Origin: Lutjanus erythropterus
Lineage: Eukaryota; Chordata; Actinopteri; Lutjaniformes; Lutjanidae
Reading direction: 5' to 3'
Assembly: GCA_020091685.1 (NCBI GenBank)
Contig: CM034605.1
Location: forward strand, 24,520,470-24,584,469
Length of the DNA: 64,000 nt
Part shown: one piece after another, positions 14,539 through 25,170 of the stretch
Position numbering within the stretch: the stretch's first letter is position 1
Layout: every line of letters starts with the position of its first letter
Program-made: the position numbers and the translations under genes
Notes under the pieces: model-generated
Seen by the model: only the letters and a program-made list of their open reading frames with translations
Told to the model about the DNA's origin: nothing
The model's database searches: none

Positions 14539-14901
14539 AACCCCAGTTCCAAAAAAGTTGGGATGCTGTGTAAGATGTAAATAAAAACAGAATGCAATGA
14601 TTTGCAAGTCCATTTTGACATACAGATTATTCAATTGAATACAGTACAAAGACAACTGATTAACTTTATTGTACACATTCTAAAAAAGATGGGATGGGAG
14701 CATGTTTACCACCGTGTTACATCACCATTAGCAGGGATGTCTCTGAAAAAGACATTATCTGTATGGCAGCATATGTTGCTTCAAAACCTGTATGTACCAC
14801 TTACCTATTATGCAATGGGCACTAAAACATCCCCATAATTTTCACACATCCTGGCTTTTGAACTTTGCATTGGTAACAATCTGGACGGTCCGTTTTGTCG
14901 T
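14539..14901 (-). mobile_element. Tc1-like element fragment, copy 1
   Basis: It begins with the family's terminal repeat (ACCCCAGTTCCAAAAAAGTT, then GGGATGCTGTG). The sub-terminal region 'ATAAAAACAGAATGCAATGA' follows, then internal sequence including 'GGCAGCATATGTTGCTTC' and 'CTGGCTTTTGAACTTTGC'. These match a widespread fish Tc1-like transposon read antisense to its transposase. The internal part is a deletion derivative: the 'GTTACATCACCATTAGCAGG' junction joins regions that are far apart in the full-length element as I remember it. The fragment stops abruptly at 14,901, where the ATGT array begins. Confidence 0.7.
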
Positions 14902-15000
14902 CTGTATGTATGTATGTATGTATATATGTATGTCAAAAATGTATGAATGTATGTATGTATGCATGTCAAAAATGTACGTATGTATGTATGTCAAAAATAT
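14902..15000 (+). repeat. Short (ATGT)n array inside Tc1-like remnant
   Basis: ATGT runs with CAAAAA spacers, in the same orientation as the large array. On the left it abuts the Tc1-like sequence; on the right it is interrupted by the 15,001-15,574 block and resumes after it. Confidence 0.9.
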
Positions 15001-15574
15001 TTTAATCAGGAGAGACCAAGAGTAAAAGAAAATGGTTTATTGGCACATGCATGAGATATGAAACATGAAATGTCTTTGGCGGTTAGACCTTATTGAGGTG
15101 AAACAATATGCACATATATAAATGGGGGTGATGAAGCTGTAGTGAAGAGAACCCCCCAGGGTCTAGACACTGGTGGTGGTGGTGGTGAGGTGCAAAGCAG
15201 AGACAGATGAGGTGCAGTGGCTCCAGACTCCTGCTGCCTGGACCTGAAGACTGGAGGAGAGGGCATCGGGGAGGATTGGGGTGAACATCTTCTGCTACCT
15301 GGGTCCAATGACTGGAGGAGAGAGGGGTGGAGGAGGGTCACGCGACTGACTGAATGACAACTGAAGGAGCAAAGACAGAGGCGATTTAAAGTTTGGCAGC
15401 AGCAAATTGACTGGCTATCGCGACCGTGGCAAAATCTGATTGGATAGTAAAGACGAAGGTTAACGCCCACAACAGCTGATTAGAGGGAACAAGAAGAGAG
15501 AGACGAGTAAAGGAAAGTTATGAATGAAGGCAGCGTAATAGAAGGTCTTCCTGATTGAACTTACGCTGAGCTTC
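15001..15574 (-). mobile_element. Insertion splitting the ATGT array, possibly a solo LTR
   Basis: A 574-bp block of complex sequence flanked on both sides by the same tandem array. Read on the minus strand it has a promoter-like CTTTAAATCG around 15,385-15,395, a C/T-rich middle, and an AATAAA (plus-strand TTTATT at 15,036-15,041) about 35 bases before its right-hand end. That order, promoter then polyadenylation signal, is expected of a solo LTR. No canonical TG...CA ends were confirmed, and no protein domain is recognised in a 126-codon minus-strand open frame (15,090-15,470). It could instead be a different interspersed repeat. Confidence 0.4.
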
Positions 15575-16872
15575 ATATGTATGTATGTATGTGTCACAAA
15601 TGAATGTATGTATGTATGTATGTATGCATGTCAAAAATGTATGTCTGTATGTGAAAAATATATGTATCTATGTATGTATGTCAAAAATGTATGTATATAT
15701 TTATGTATGTATGTATGTATGTATGTCAAAAATGTATGTATGTATCTATGTATGTATGTGAAAAATGTATGTATGTATGTGTGTGAAAAATGTATGTATG
15801 TATGTAAAAAAATGTATGTATGCATGTATGTATGTATGTGAAAAATGTAATTATGTATGTATGTATGTATGTATGTGAAAAATGTATGTATGCATGTATG
15901 TATGTATGTATGTATGTGAAAAATGTATGTGTATATATGTATGTGTGAAAAATATGTATGTATATGAAAAATGTTTGTATGTATGTATGTATGTGAAAAA
16001 TGTATGTATGTATGTATGTATGTCAAAAATATGTATGTATGTCATAAATGTATGTATGTATGTATGTATGTCAAAAATGTATGTATGTGAAAAATGTATG
16101 TATGTATCTATGTATGTATGTGAAAAATGTATGTATGTATGTGAAAAATGTATGTATATATGTATGTATGTGAAAAATGTATGTATGTATGTCAAAAATG
16201 TATGTTTGTCTATGTATGTGAAAAATGTATGTATGTATGTATTTATGTATGTGAAAAATGTATGTATGTATGTATGTGAAAAATTTATCTATTTATGTAT
16301 GTATGTATGTGAAAAATGTATGTATGTATGTATGTATGTATGTATGTATGTATGTGAAAAATGTATGTGTATATATGTATGTGTGAAAAATATGTATATA
16401 TATGAAAAATGTTTGTATGTATGTATGTATGTGAAAAATGTATGTATGTATGTATGTATGTCAAAAATATGTATGTATGTCATAAATGTATGTATGTATG
16501 TATGTATGTCAAAAATGTATGTATGTGAAAAATGTATGTATGTATCTATGTATGTATGTGAAAAATGTATGTATGTATGTCAAAAATGTATGTATATATG
16601 TATGTATGTGAAAAATGTATGTATGTATGTCAAAAATGTATGTTTGTCTATGTATGTGAAAAATGTATGTATGTATGTATGTATGTGAAAAATGTATGTA
16701 TGTATGTATGTATGTGAAAAATGTATCTATTTATGTATGTATTATGTGAAAAATGTATGTATGTATGTATGTGAAAAATGCATCTATGTATATATGTATG
16801 TGTGAAAAATATGTATGTATATGAAAAATGTTTGTATGTATGTATGTATGTCAAAAAATGTATGTATGTATG

Positions 16873-16904
<32 letters not shown>

Positions 16905-16934
16905 AAATGTATGTATGTGAAAAATGTATGTATG
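15575..16934 (+). repeat. Second (ATGT)n array with 438-bp higher-order unit
   Basis: Same unit and spacers as the large array, mostly GAAAAA/CAAAAA. A complex phrase (GAAAAATGTATGTGTATATA ...) at 15,918 recurs at 16,356, exactly 438 bases later, with the intervening spacer order largely preserved. A partial third copy of the neighbouring phrase (GTGTGAAAAATATGTATGTA) is at 16,800 after 15,943 and 16,381. The right edge is again a TGCAAAATTA-type sequence, as at the end of the large array. Confidence 0.95.
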
Positions 16935-17148
16935 CAAAATTATACATAAAATAATCAAATGCATGATGTATACAACAAACTTTGTTATGTATCATATGAG
17001 ACAGAACTCTTCAGTTTGGTAAAACACTAAGCACTCTAATAACCAGTTTTGTTCATTTTTGACAATCATTTTCAGTGATAGATTTTTAACAATGTAATCA
17101 TATCATATCACAGTAAAATCTACCAAAAGTCAGTTTATGATTATATTT
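16935..17148. other. Array right flank, no gene
   Basis: AT-rich flank starting TGCAAAATTATACATAAAAT, similar to the flank after 11,890. No further feature seen. Confidence 0.4.
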
Positions 17149-17278
17149 AGTGGTGGAATGCAACTAAATACATTTACTCAAGTACTGTACTCACAAATTT
17201 TGTATACTTGTGCTCCATTTTATTCTGTTTTTTTTACCTCTACTTCACTACAGTTCAGGGGGAAACGTATTTTTTACT

Positions 17279-18149
17279 CAGCTGATTAACTTTATTATAC
17301 ACATTCTGAAAAAGCTGGGATGGGAGCATGTTTACCACCATGTTACATCACCATTAGCAGGGATGTCTCTGAAAAAGACATTATCTGTATGGCAGCACAT
17401 GTTGCTTCAAAACCTGTATGTACCAGTTACCCATTATGCCATTGGCACTAACACACCCCCATACTATCACACATTCTGGCTTTTGAACTTTGCATTGGTA
17501 ACAATCTGGACGGTCCGTTTTCTCTTTAGCCTGGAGGGCACAACATCCATGCTTACCAAAAAAAAAAAAAAACGTTTTCCACTTTGCATCACTCCATCTA
17601 GAAGAGAAGCTGGTGGCCTGTCTGGATGTTGCTGCAATGAAATGTGTTGACCAAGAAATATCTTTTATAGAATATTAGTTTTCGGCCTTGCCCCTTATGT
17701 GCACAGATTTCTCTGAATTCTCTAAATCTTTTAATGATATTATGGATTGTAGAAGGTAAAATCCCTAAATTCCTTGCAGTTGTGCATTGAGAAACATTGT
17801 TCTTAAATTGTTGGGAGTATTTGCAGAAACAGTTTTTCACAAGGCAATGAACCTCTCCCCATCCTTGCTTGTGAATAACTGAGGATGGAGGAAGAGGATG
17901 CGCCCTTAATCATGCATCTATCACCTGTTACCACTTAACCTGTTTACCAATTGAATGTTCCAGACAGGTTTTATTGAGCATTTCACAACTTTCCCAGTCT
18001 TTTATTGCTCCCGTCCCAATTTTTTTAAAATGTGTTGAACATCTTGCGTTTATACTATACTCAGTTGAATATAGGTCGAAAAGAATCATTGCATTCTGTT
18101 TTTATTTACATTTTACTCAGCGTCCCAACTATTTTGGAATTGGGTTTGG
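17279..18149 (-). mobile_element. Tc1-like element, copy 2 (5' truncated, with right terminal repeat)
   Basis: Bases 17,281-17,522 nearly duplicate 14,655-14,900 (about 15 differences by eye), including the same internal deletion junction. The element continues further through 'TTTTCGGCCTTGCCCC' and 'AATGATATTATGGATTGTAG', and closes at 18,121-18,149 with CGTCCCAACTATTTTGGAAT plus TGGGTTT, the inverse of the copy 1 terminal repeat. The other terminal repeat is missing. Confidence 0.72.
17690..17830 (-). pseudogene. Tc1-like transposase N-terminal (HTH) fossil
   Basis: On the minus strand this reads QQFKNNVSQCTTARNLGI, then PSTIHNIIKRFREF and a GQGRK motif. This is the helix-turn-helix DNA-binding domain typical of Tc1 transposases (family knowledge). 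The frame sits in an 80-codon open stretch (17,598-17,840), but the catalytic DDE region is absent because of the internal deletion, so it cannot encode an active enzyme. Minor changes from the expected motif (FREF for FRES) fit neutral decay. Confidence 0.7.
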
Positions 18150-18775
18150 ACTTCTGCGGTTTTACTTAAGGAAAATTCTGGCTTTTGCTTGTAATAGAAC
18201 AATACTAAATACTTAAGTAGGAAACTGAATCCTCTGTTGACAAAAAGTATATCCCTTAAAAGTATCCTTAATAGTATACTACATGTATAGTACAACATTT
18301 TGTAGTAGCATTGGTGCACCCCAAACTGCTGCAATAAAATGCAGCTTACAAGTTAATGCATCAGTAATTTATAACTCTGAAAGGGCCATTATAGTTTTTC
18401 TCTCGTTATATACATTACCTGTCAAAATACTCCATTATGATTAAAAGTCAAACATTTAAAATGTTACTGTCACTACTTACTGACTTAACTCTGAGCACTA
18501 GAGTTGCTCAAATACTGTCTTTACATACTTAATGACAATATTTGAGTTACTTCCACTCCATCTTATTTAAGTCATTACATTTCGGAAGGAAATATTGTAG
18601 ATTTTACTTTTTTGATTTAGTTTTAGATGCAAAACATGTTGTCAGTTTTTAAAATATGATGTGTTGTTTTTGATCAAATTACCAAAGTAAAAATTTCAGG
18701 TGTAATGGAGTATTTTTACACTGTGGTATTACTAATTACTGAAGTACAGGTCTGAGTACTTTCTCTTCAGTTGCA

Positions 18776-20571
18776 GTTAACAGTCTGTGTGTACAATAGC
18801 TGTTGAAAAGTTTGTATTGTCAAACACGACCAAACACAATTACAGCAGTGAATGAAAGACAGACAGACGGGGGAGAAGGGGGCTGGGTGGTGTGCTGAAC
18901 GGAAAAATTGGAGGTCAGATAGAAAGCCCACTCCTTTTAAAGTGTCATCTGGATTTCATTTCATAAATTCCACATATTTTACATGTACTGGCCGCAATTT
19001 TCACTAGCTCCTGAAAACGAGGAGCCGTGTTTAGCCCCTTGGCTGGCCGACAGTTCTGGACAGCAGCAACCTGGCCTCTTATTACCCTCTTCAAACACAC
19101 ACACACACACACACTGTGGCTGGTGTAGGAGCATGCCTGGTGACGCGCACGCACAGCAACAAATAAATAAGCCCACAAAGGCGAATTATCCCTGACATTA
19201 ATCAGAGATGTGAGGGATTTTTATGTAGTGAGAGAATGAAAGAGAAAGTGGCAACACAGAGCCAAGGGTGTGAAAAGGGCTATTGAGTCTGGACTGGGGT
19301 GTCCCGCACCTGCGCTGTCTATTCACCCCACTGTTTACACACTGTCATCCACAATTAATACCTCATGGGGACTGGGCTGCCTGCCCTCTGCAGGGCCCCC
19401 GGACCCATCCAGGGCCCTTATGGATGCCTAATTGAGCATACCGCTCTGCTGATTGAATTAACAGCTCTGTCTCTGGGACCTTTTCCCCTTCCACCGAGGA
19501 GGGGGACTATTCCACACCCGCATGGGACCCCTGTACCGTTCCACAGAAGACAGAGCAGAGGGGAGAGAAAGAGGGAGAGAGGGAGGAGGAGAGGGGGGGG
19601 AAGGTTGTGGCTGGAGAAAGCAAAGGGTCAGAGGAGGGAGTTGTTGAAACTGTCCAGAAAACGTGTCCCTTTCTGTTGGCAAACCGAGGCTGGAAATGTG
19701 AACTGGGGGCAACGAAAGGTCTCAGTCTTCACAGGACCAGTGAGTTCCAGCGGGGCAGCGAGTGTGCAGCACGGAGCGAGTGAAAAGACAGGATTGTGAG
19801 AACATACACAACATCAGCCTACTGTACAACAGAAGTTCGCACACATTTGAGCGCTTACACTTCTAACTTTCTCACAATCTGGTTGTCAGTTCTTGTTTGA
19901 CTTTTGTTCTCTTCTGCAGCACAGATTTTTAAGGTTAGATGTGTGGTTTTAAAGGACGAAACAGTAACGCCTTATTTTAACAGCTACATAACTTTGTGGG
20001 AAGATTCCTGGAAAGAATTATGTAATTTTGTGGTACATACAGCCTAGAGGGAAAAGAGAGTTCAATTGGTGCACTTCCAATTAGTTAATATCAATGAATT
20101 GCTTGTGTAACCTTGAATCTTTTCAGCAGGGGTCAGTGGGTCAGCTGAACATGCAAAAATGGAAAATTTACAAGCAGACGTACAGTCCAACATACAGAAT
20201 ATGAAGAATGAAGTTTACAATAATATTTACTTGGATTAAATGAGTGTCAGTAAGAATCCATTAACACTTGGCTGCTCATAGTTAATGGCCGTAATAAGTA
20301 CCAAATTACATAGTTCAGAGGAAATTACAGGCTATACATTACAAAGCCATAAAGTAAAGTGCTACAGATAATACAGATACCTGCTTAGACTCACAGACGA
20401 TAGAAGAAGATTCTATTTTGTTCTAATAATCAATACATTTATATACAATTGAGCAGCATTATTAACAGGATGGGAAAGCACTTACATTTAAGAACTATTT
20501 TTAAAAAAAAACAAAAAAACAAAAATATTTACATACATACATACATATATTTAAATAATTTACTGTAATGG
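18776..20571. other. Intergenic DNA, no gene recognised
   Basis: Contains a (CA) run at about 19,096-19,113 and a GA-rich tract at 19,555-19,605. A 145-codon + frame at 19,365-19,799 has no recognisable domain and runs through the GA tract, so I do not call it. The moderately complex stretch 19,330-19,480 is listed separately. Confidence 0.5.
19330..19480. promoter_or_regulatory. Possible conserved non-coding element
   Basis: Non-repetitive stretch with ACAATTAATACCTCATGG, CCTAATTGAGC and GATTGAATTAACAGC, i.e. clustered homeodomain-type cores in otherwise GC-balanced DNA. Suggestive of a regulatory element; inference only. Confidence 0.18.
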
Positions 20572-20922
20572 TTTAAAGGGACAATTCACCCCAAATTCAG
20601 AAATTCATATTTTTATCCTGGCCTGTGGTGCTATTTTCCCATCTGCAGTAGAATCTACCAGAATCAATGTATTTTCTAATAAAAAGAAAATAGTTCCTAC
20701 ATGGAACTTCTCACAGTGTGGTCTGTGGATTATCTTGAGCAACCGGGTCATGATTTTTGAAAAGAAATGCTGGTTTTGAATTTTTCAAAAATGTATTTTA
20801 TTTATTTATTTTGGTCCCTTGAGCACCACAAGCCCAGTTTATATCAGACAGAAGGCACACATCTCTACAGCCGATATGTCCAAAACTCCATTTTTGATAT
20901 TGGGGTGAACTGTCCCTTTAAG
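20572..20922. mobile_element. MITE with TTAA-adjacent inverted ends
   Basis: The left end TTTAAAGGGACAATTCACCC and right end GGGGTGAACTGTCCCTTTAA are inverted repeats with only one or two mismatches, 351 bp apart. No coding capacity. TTTAA at both ends could be a piggyBac-like TTAA target or part of the terminal repeat. Confidence 0.75.
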
Positions 20923-23394
20923 GCAGAGGAAATCTGAGGATATATAAAGCTTTTAAACTCACCACAAGCCGTTTTGGACTGGTTCTGAGGCGTTCTCAGA
21001 TTTATTCTATTTGACCTGCGTAAGCAAACAAGACCATCAGCGAGGAGTTATTAATGTCTGACCCCTCAGGTCAGATTCTCTATTAAATCACATGAAACAA
21101 GACTGTGTTTACTTTTTCATGAGATCATTTTGAAGTTGCAGTGAGAAGCACAGATTGTTTTTTTTTCAGTAATTTTACTTTTGATATTATATTTTGTGGT
21201 CATGGTGGTGGAAACACCAGAGCTTTTGTCCACAGTTTTACAATGTACTCTTCTGCACATTTCAGATGTGCTGCACACTGTGAACTTTCTTGGTTAAAAC
21301 TTTCCACATTCCTGCACACAATCTGTGAAACTACTGTACAAATTTTTAGAATATTATGTGATATTTTATTGTCAGTTTTCTATTTACACTTATTGACTTG
21401 CAGCACTTTTATCTTTCTTTATATTTTTCTACTAATGTTTATTGTCATGCGCCGAAACACCAAAGCAAATTCCTAATGAGAGAAAACCTACTTGGCAACA
21501 AAACCTGATTCTGATTCTGATTACAGACACTGCAGTTCTCTAGCTGAGCTCTGGCAGTAACCAACATAAATACCCACATATTAGTAGTGAATGCTCTCGA
21601 AGGCAAATATCAGCCGTCTAAGCCTGTAATTTATAATCTGTTATTCACATTTTTCTGTCTTTGGAGAGAAGAAACAGTTTGGCTTTGTAAAAAAGTGGCA
21701 TGAATAACATTGTAAAAGTCTTTCAGCGGGTATCATCACATTCGGTTCACTGGACTTGTCTGAATAGCATTATACACCCACTAAAAATGTTCCACTCCGA
21801 GCGAACACCCCTACAGTGTCCTCTTGGCACGATCCACTACAATAGTAGTAAAATATAATAATGTGGAAAATCAGTAGCCCTCTGGAGAGGTGGAAATGCA
21901 CTGAGACCGACTGTATCCTCTTTATTTTCAGGCCTGCGAAAGAGTTTGCCATCACGTCTTTATCCGGACTTGTCAAAGTTCAGCACACATGTAGGGCTGA
22001 GAATCAGATCTGCCTCTTGAAGGGAAATGAAATGGGTGAATTCATCTCAGCTGAGGCTGCTGCTGAGTCATGTAGCCAAAAGTGGTTATTGTTCCCAAGT
22101 TTCCTGAGTTTCTCTCCGTCTGTAATCTCTTGGCTGGATCCATTTGTTGCCTCTGTGTAAAAATAGGCACATAGATCCTCTTAACTGTACTGATACTGCC
22201 TTCACTTTGTTATTCTAACTTAAGACGCCTTAATCAATCATTTGCTGCTAGATCTCTCTCTCCTGCAACAGATTTTCCACACCAGGAGAAATGATATAAA
22301 AGCAATTTGTACTTGGTTATATTATGCCCAGGAGCACAATGCTTTCCTGCATCAGCAGACTTACATTTATTAATCGAAGCACTGGACTTTATTACACTTT
22401 AATTGTCCGTTTAAGTGTTTCTACTTTTCTTCTAAAGCACCAGTTTGTAAGATTTGTTCGGATCTAATGGCTGAATACGGCAGAAATGGAATATAACATT
22501 CATAACTATGTTCTGATTTTGCAATCACCTGAAAAGAAGAATTGCTGAGTTTTCATTTGTATCTAGAGAGGGCGTGGGTCCTCTTCCATGGAGGCTGCCA
22601 TGCTGCATCGTACAAGAGAGGGCCTTTCGCATTTTGTGTGAGTTTCACAGTCACCCTAGGTTCTCCTAAAAGCTTGGAAAGGGAGGGTGAGGCAAGGTGT
22701 TTGCAATCTGCAAGCTCACTGCTGGACGCCACTAAATCCTACATGCTGGTCCTTTAATACTTTGTGTATTCAGTTATTTCTAACGTGCAAAATCATCAAA
22801 TTCCTTTAAGTTTATTAAATTGACAATTTTTGAAAAACGCTATTAACAAAATATTTTTACTTACAAAACAATCAACAAAAACCGTAGCAAATAATTATAT
22901 CTAGTTAATTTGTTACATTGCTTTCTAAATAATTCAAACTGTTAAAATGATTGAATTTAGTAATTTTCCATTACTGCAAACTGCAAATTGAAACATGAGT
23001 GGTGAGTTTGAATATATTTTGTGTAATTGTGTGGGCTCAGCTACTGTTTCACACTCTCTCTTACTGTGGTCTTGGTAACCAAAGCAGCAGATTTTATCTG
23101 CAGCTGATGTGTTTTATTCTTGAGCTGTTGTGGTCTGGGTAGACTAACATGTCGTTTGCCTTGGCCCGCTCTGGTTGTCTCATAACTTGTGTATGTGCTG
23201 TATTTTCACTCTGATCCACCTGTTGTGCTCTGCTAACTAAGGGTTTTACACATGATGTACTATGCATGGTGTTCATAGCAGATCTAGCGGGTGTTTCTAG
23301 CAACATGGAGTTGAAATTACATGACATTGTCAGTGCTTTCACAGTGAGATTCTGCCATTGATTTAAGCTCCACCACTGTATGGATTAGCAACAC
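20923..23394. other. Intergenic DNA with one LINE-type tail
   Basis: No exon, RNA gene or full transposon recognised apart from the 3' tail listed at 21,425-21,523. Short open frames (for example 21,861-22,160 +) have no recognisable domain. Confidence 0.45.
21425..21523 (+). repeat. LINE/SINE 3' tail (GATTCT-type)
   Basis: Carries 'GCCGAAACACCAAAGCAAAT', 'AAACCTACTTGGCAACAAAA' and a terminal CTGATTCTGATTCTGATTA. This tail is shared by many teleost L2-clade LINE and dependent SINE copies, from memory. The 5' part is not recognisable. Confidence 0.5.
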
Positions 23395-23632
23395 GGTAGT
23401 TTAGCCAAAAACAGTCCAAAACCCAAAGACTCTACATTTTCTTTTCACCTGTTGACCTAAAAGTGTGCAAAAGTTTTTTGCTCTTATATATTTTAGATTC
23501 TTCATAGTTGCCACCCTTTGCTTTGATGACAGCTTTGCACACTGTTGGTATAATCTGAACAATTTCTTATAAAAAATAAACAAAAAAACACTGAATGAGA
23601 AGTGTGTCCAAAAGTTTGACCAAAACTATATG
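23395..23632 (-). pseudogene. Tc1-like transposase C-terminal fossil with end repeat
   Basis: On the minus strand around 23,500-23,555 the DNA reads VQIIPTVCKAVIKAKGGN, matching the C-terminal tail motif of Tc1-like transposases (a KAVIKAKGG core). The right end (GAAGTGTGTCCAAAAGTTTG, about 23,600-23,620) resembles the Tc1-family terminal repeat. Only the tail remains, so this is a 5'-truncated dead copy of a Tc1 family different from the one at 14.5-18.1 kb. Confidence 0.65.
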
Positions 23633-24199
23633 TTATAGGTTGCTTTAATATTCATCTGATTTTATTTCCTCATACTCTGAATCAAGGTTTTGGCACGAAC
23701 CCACTCTAGACTGGTTCCCACCACAAAACCAGTGGATACGTGAATGCTCCAGGCCCTCACCACCAGCCGGGCTTTGCAGTGGTCTCCATGACTGCACAGA
23801 GCAGCTCACCTCTCGATGAACCCCCAGTCCAGCTTTGGTGGTGGGGAGCATGCCCTACAGTACCAAAAACAAAAACACAAAAATTCTGTCGAGCATACCC
23901 CTGCACCAGTGAACTGTGCAGCAACCACACCATGCCCCGCTCCCCTTTGGCCCCCCTCCCAGACCCCATGCCCCCGGTTAACAAGCCAGCCAGCACGTTC
24001 CCTGTTGTCACTTGTTACCCGCTGTCCTCCTGATACGGCTCACGGGCGGGGCCAATTAAACTCGCACTGTTCCCCACACCGGGTCAGGAGTTTAGTGGGT
24101 CATCATCACTGTGATTTTCACCCAGAGTTATCTAATCCTGATTCAACCGCTCCGACTGGACCAAACCAGACCACTCTGTCTCAATAAACTGGATTTCTT
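23633..24199. other. Intergenic DNA, GC-richer, no gene recognised
   Basis: Moderately GC-rich sequence. Overlapping frames on both strands (23,740-24,187) have no domain and look like chance openings. Confidence 0.4.
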
Positions 24200-24965
24200 T
24201 GAATACACTACATTTAGTAACACTGTCTATGAAAGTCATTCTATAATCCATTATAAGCTCATTCATAAGACAATATGTTGCATTTGTAAGACTGTAAAAT
24301 TCTTTACAAATGTTCATAATCATGCATGACAACTTATAACAAGGTTCGTAACATATTATAGGTGGTGGACATAATTATTATTATAAGTTCAGCATTTGTA
24401 AAACATTATAACTCCATACTGAACTGACAACAACGTTTGAAAGAAGAATCTAAATCCTGGGATACACAGCACTTTATAAACACCATAACTTTATAACTGC
24501 CAATTTAAAAAGGCACATAGAGAAGTGCTCCAACATATCATAGCACATTATAAATTTTCAGTTTCTAAAATGGAATAATGTCTTATAAACATCAAATATA
24601 CATTAAAGCATGAGTTTGTGAGCTTTAACAGAACAGAACTGTGTATAGGGCTATTAACAATTGTATGATGCTATTACACAATTATGAGAACTTACGAGCA
24701 GTATTTGCTGGCTGCAAGTACAATGTGAGACATTCACAATGATTATCTTAGCCATGATAAGTCTTTAAAGCATAATGCATGATAAATTATAAGTATTATA
24801 TAATTATAAGTTAAACTTTGTGAATACTAACCTTATAAGACATTATGTCCACCACTTATGATACTTTATAAAATTTGTTAAGTAGTCAAGAGCTTTATAA
24901 AGGCTTACAGATGCATTATAATGTCTTATGACTGTGCTTAAAATGCATTATAGACATGACCATTA
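24200..24965. repeat. Palindromic TTATAA-rich repeat region
   Basis: Dense in short inverted and direct words: CATTATAA, CTTATAAGACATTATG, ATAATGTCTTATGAC, GTCCACCACTTATG opposed to AGGTGGTGGACATAA. The GGTGGTGGACATAAT (24,362) and ATTATGTCCACCACTTATGA (24,841) pair are inverted relative to each other, suggesting a degenerate MITE of hairpin type. No clean ends found. Confidence 0.4.
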
Positions 24966-24979
24966 CTTGCATTGATTCA

Positions 24980-25170
24980 AGTAGTAGTAGTGTGTTGTGA
25001 AAGAAAATTGGAATACACAAGCACAAGTAGTAGTAGCACTGTCGTAGTAGTTATTATTGACGTTACAGCAGAAGTATTAGTGATAGTAGCTGTAGAAATA
25101 GTTGTAGTAGTGCTTGTAAAGGCAACAGTACAAAAAGTTGCAATAGCAAAAGTATCATTAAATAAGTTAA
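24980..25170 (+). repeat. Degenerate AGT/GTA trinucleotide tract
   Basis: Repeated AGTAGTAGT words diluted by substitutions across about 190 bases. The 80-codon + and 96-codon - open frames here are products of the low-complexity sequence. A similar degenerate tract with ACT/AAC words lies at 38,430-38,625. Confidence 0.55.

Larger units (their letters stand above)
17149..18775 (+). mobile_element. hAT-like non-autonomous element, copy B, split by Tc1-like DNA
   Basis: The 5' end is at 17,149 (AGTGGTGGAATGCAACTAAA, then TACATTTACTCAAGTACTG), followed by the same CTACAGTTCAGGGGGAAAC segment as copy A. At about 17,279 it switches to Tc1-like sequence. hAT-type sequence resumes around 18,320 (AAGTTAATGCATCAGTAATT) and ends near 18,775 after ACTGAAGTACAGGTCTGAGT. 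The Tc1-like DNA therefore appears nested in the hAT-like element. The stretch 18,150-18,320 is unassigned. Confidence 0.55.

Noticed and set aside
14602-14838. Open frame resembling the one at 17,210-17,650
   Set aside because: Both are antisense to Tc1-like transposon sequence; the resemblance comes from the shared transposon, not a protein family.
15882-16688. 268-codon + frame in the second array with an internal protein repeat
   Set aside because: The protein repeat only mirrors the 438-bp DNA unit (divisible by 3); it is the same ATGT artefact.
19365-19799. 144-codon + frame
   Set aside because: Runs through a GA-rich tract and has no domain; composition explains the openness.
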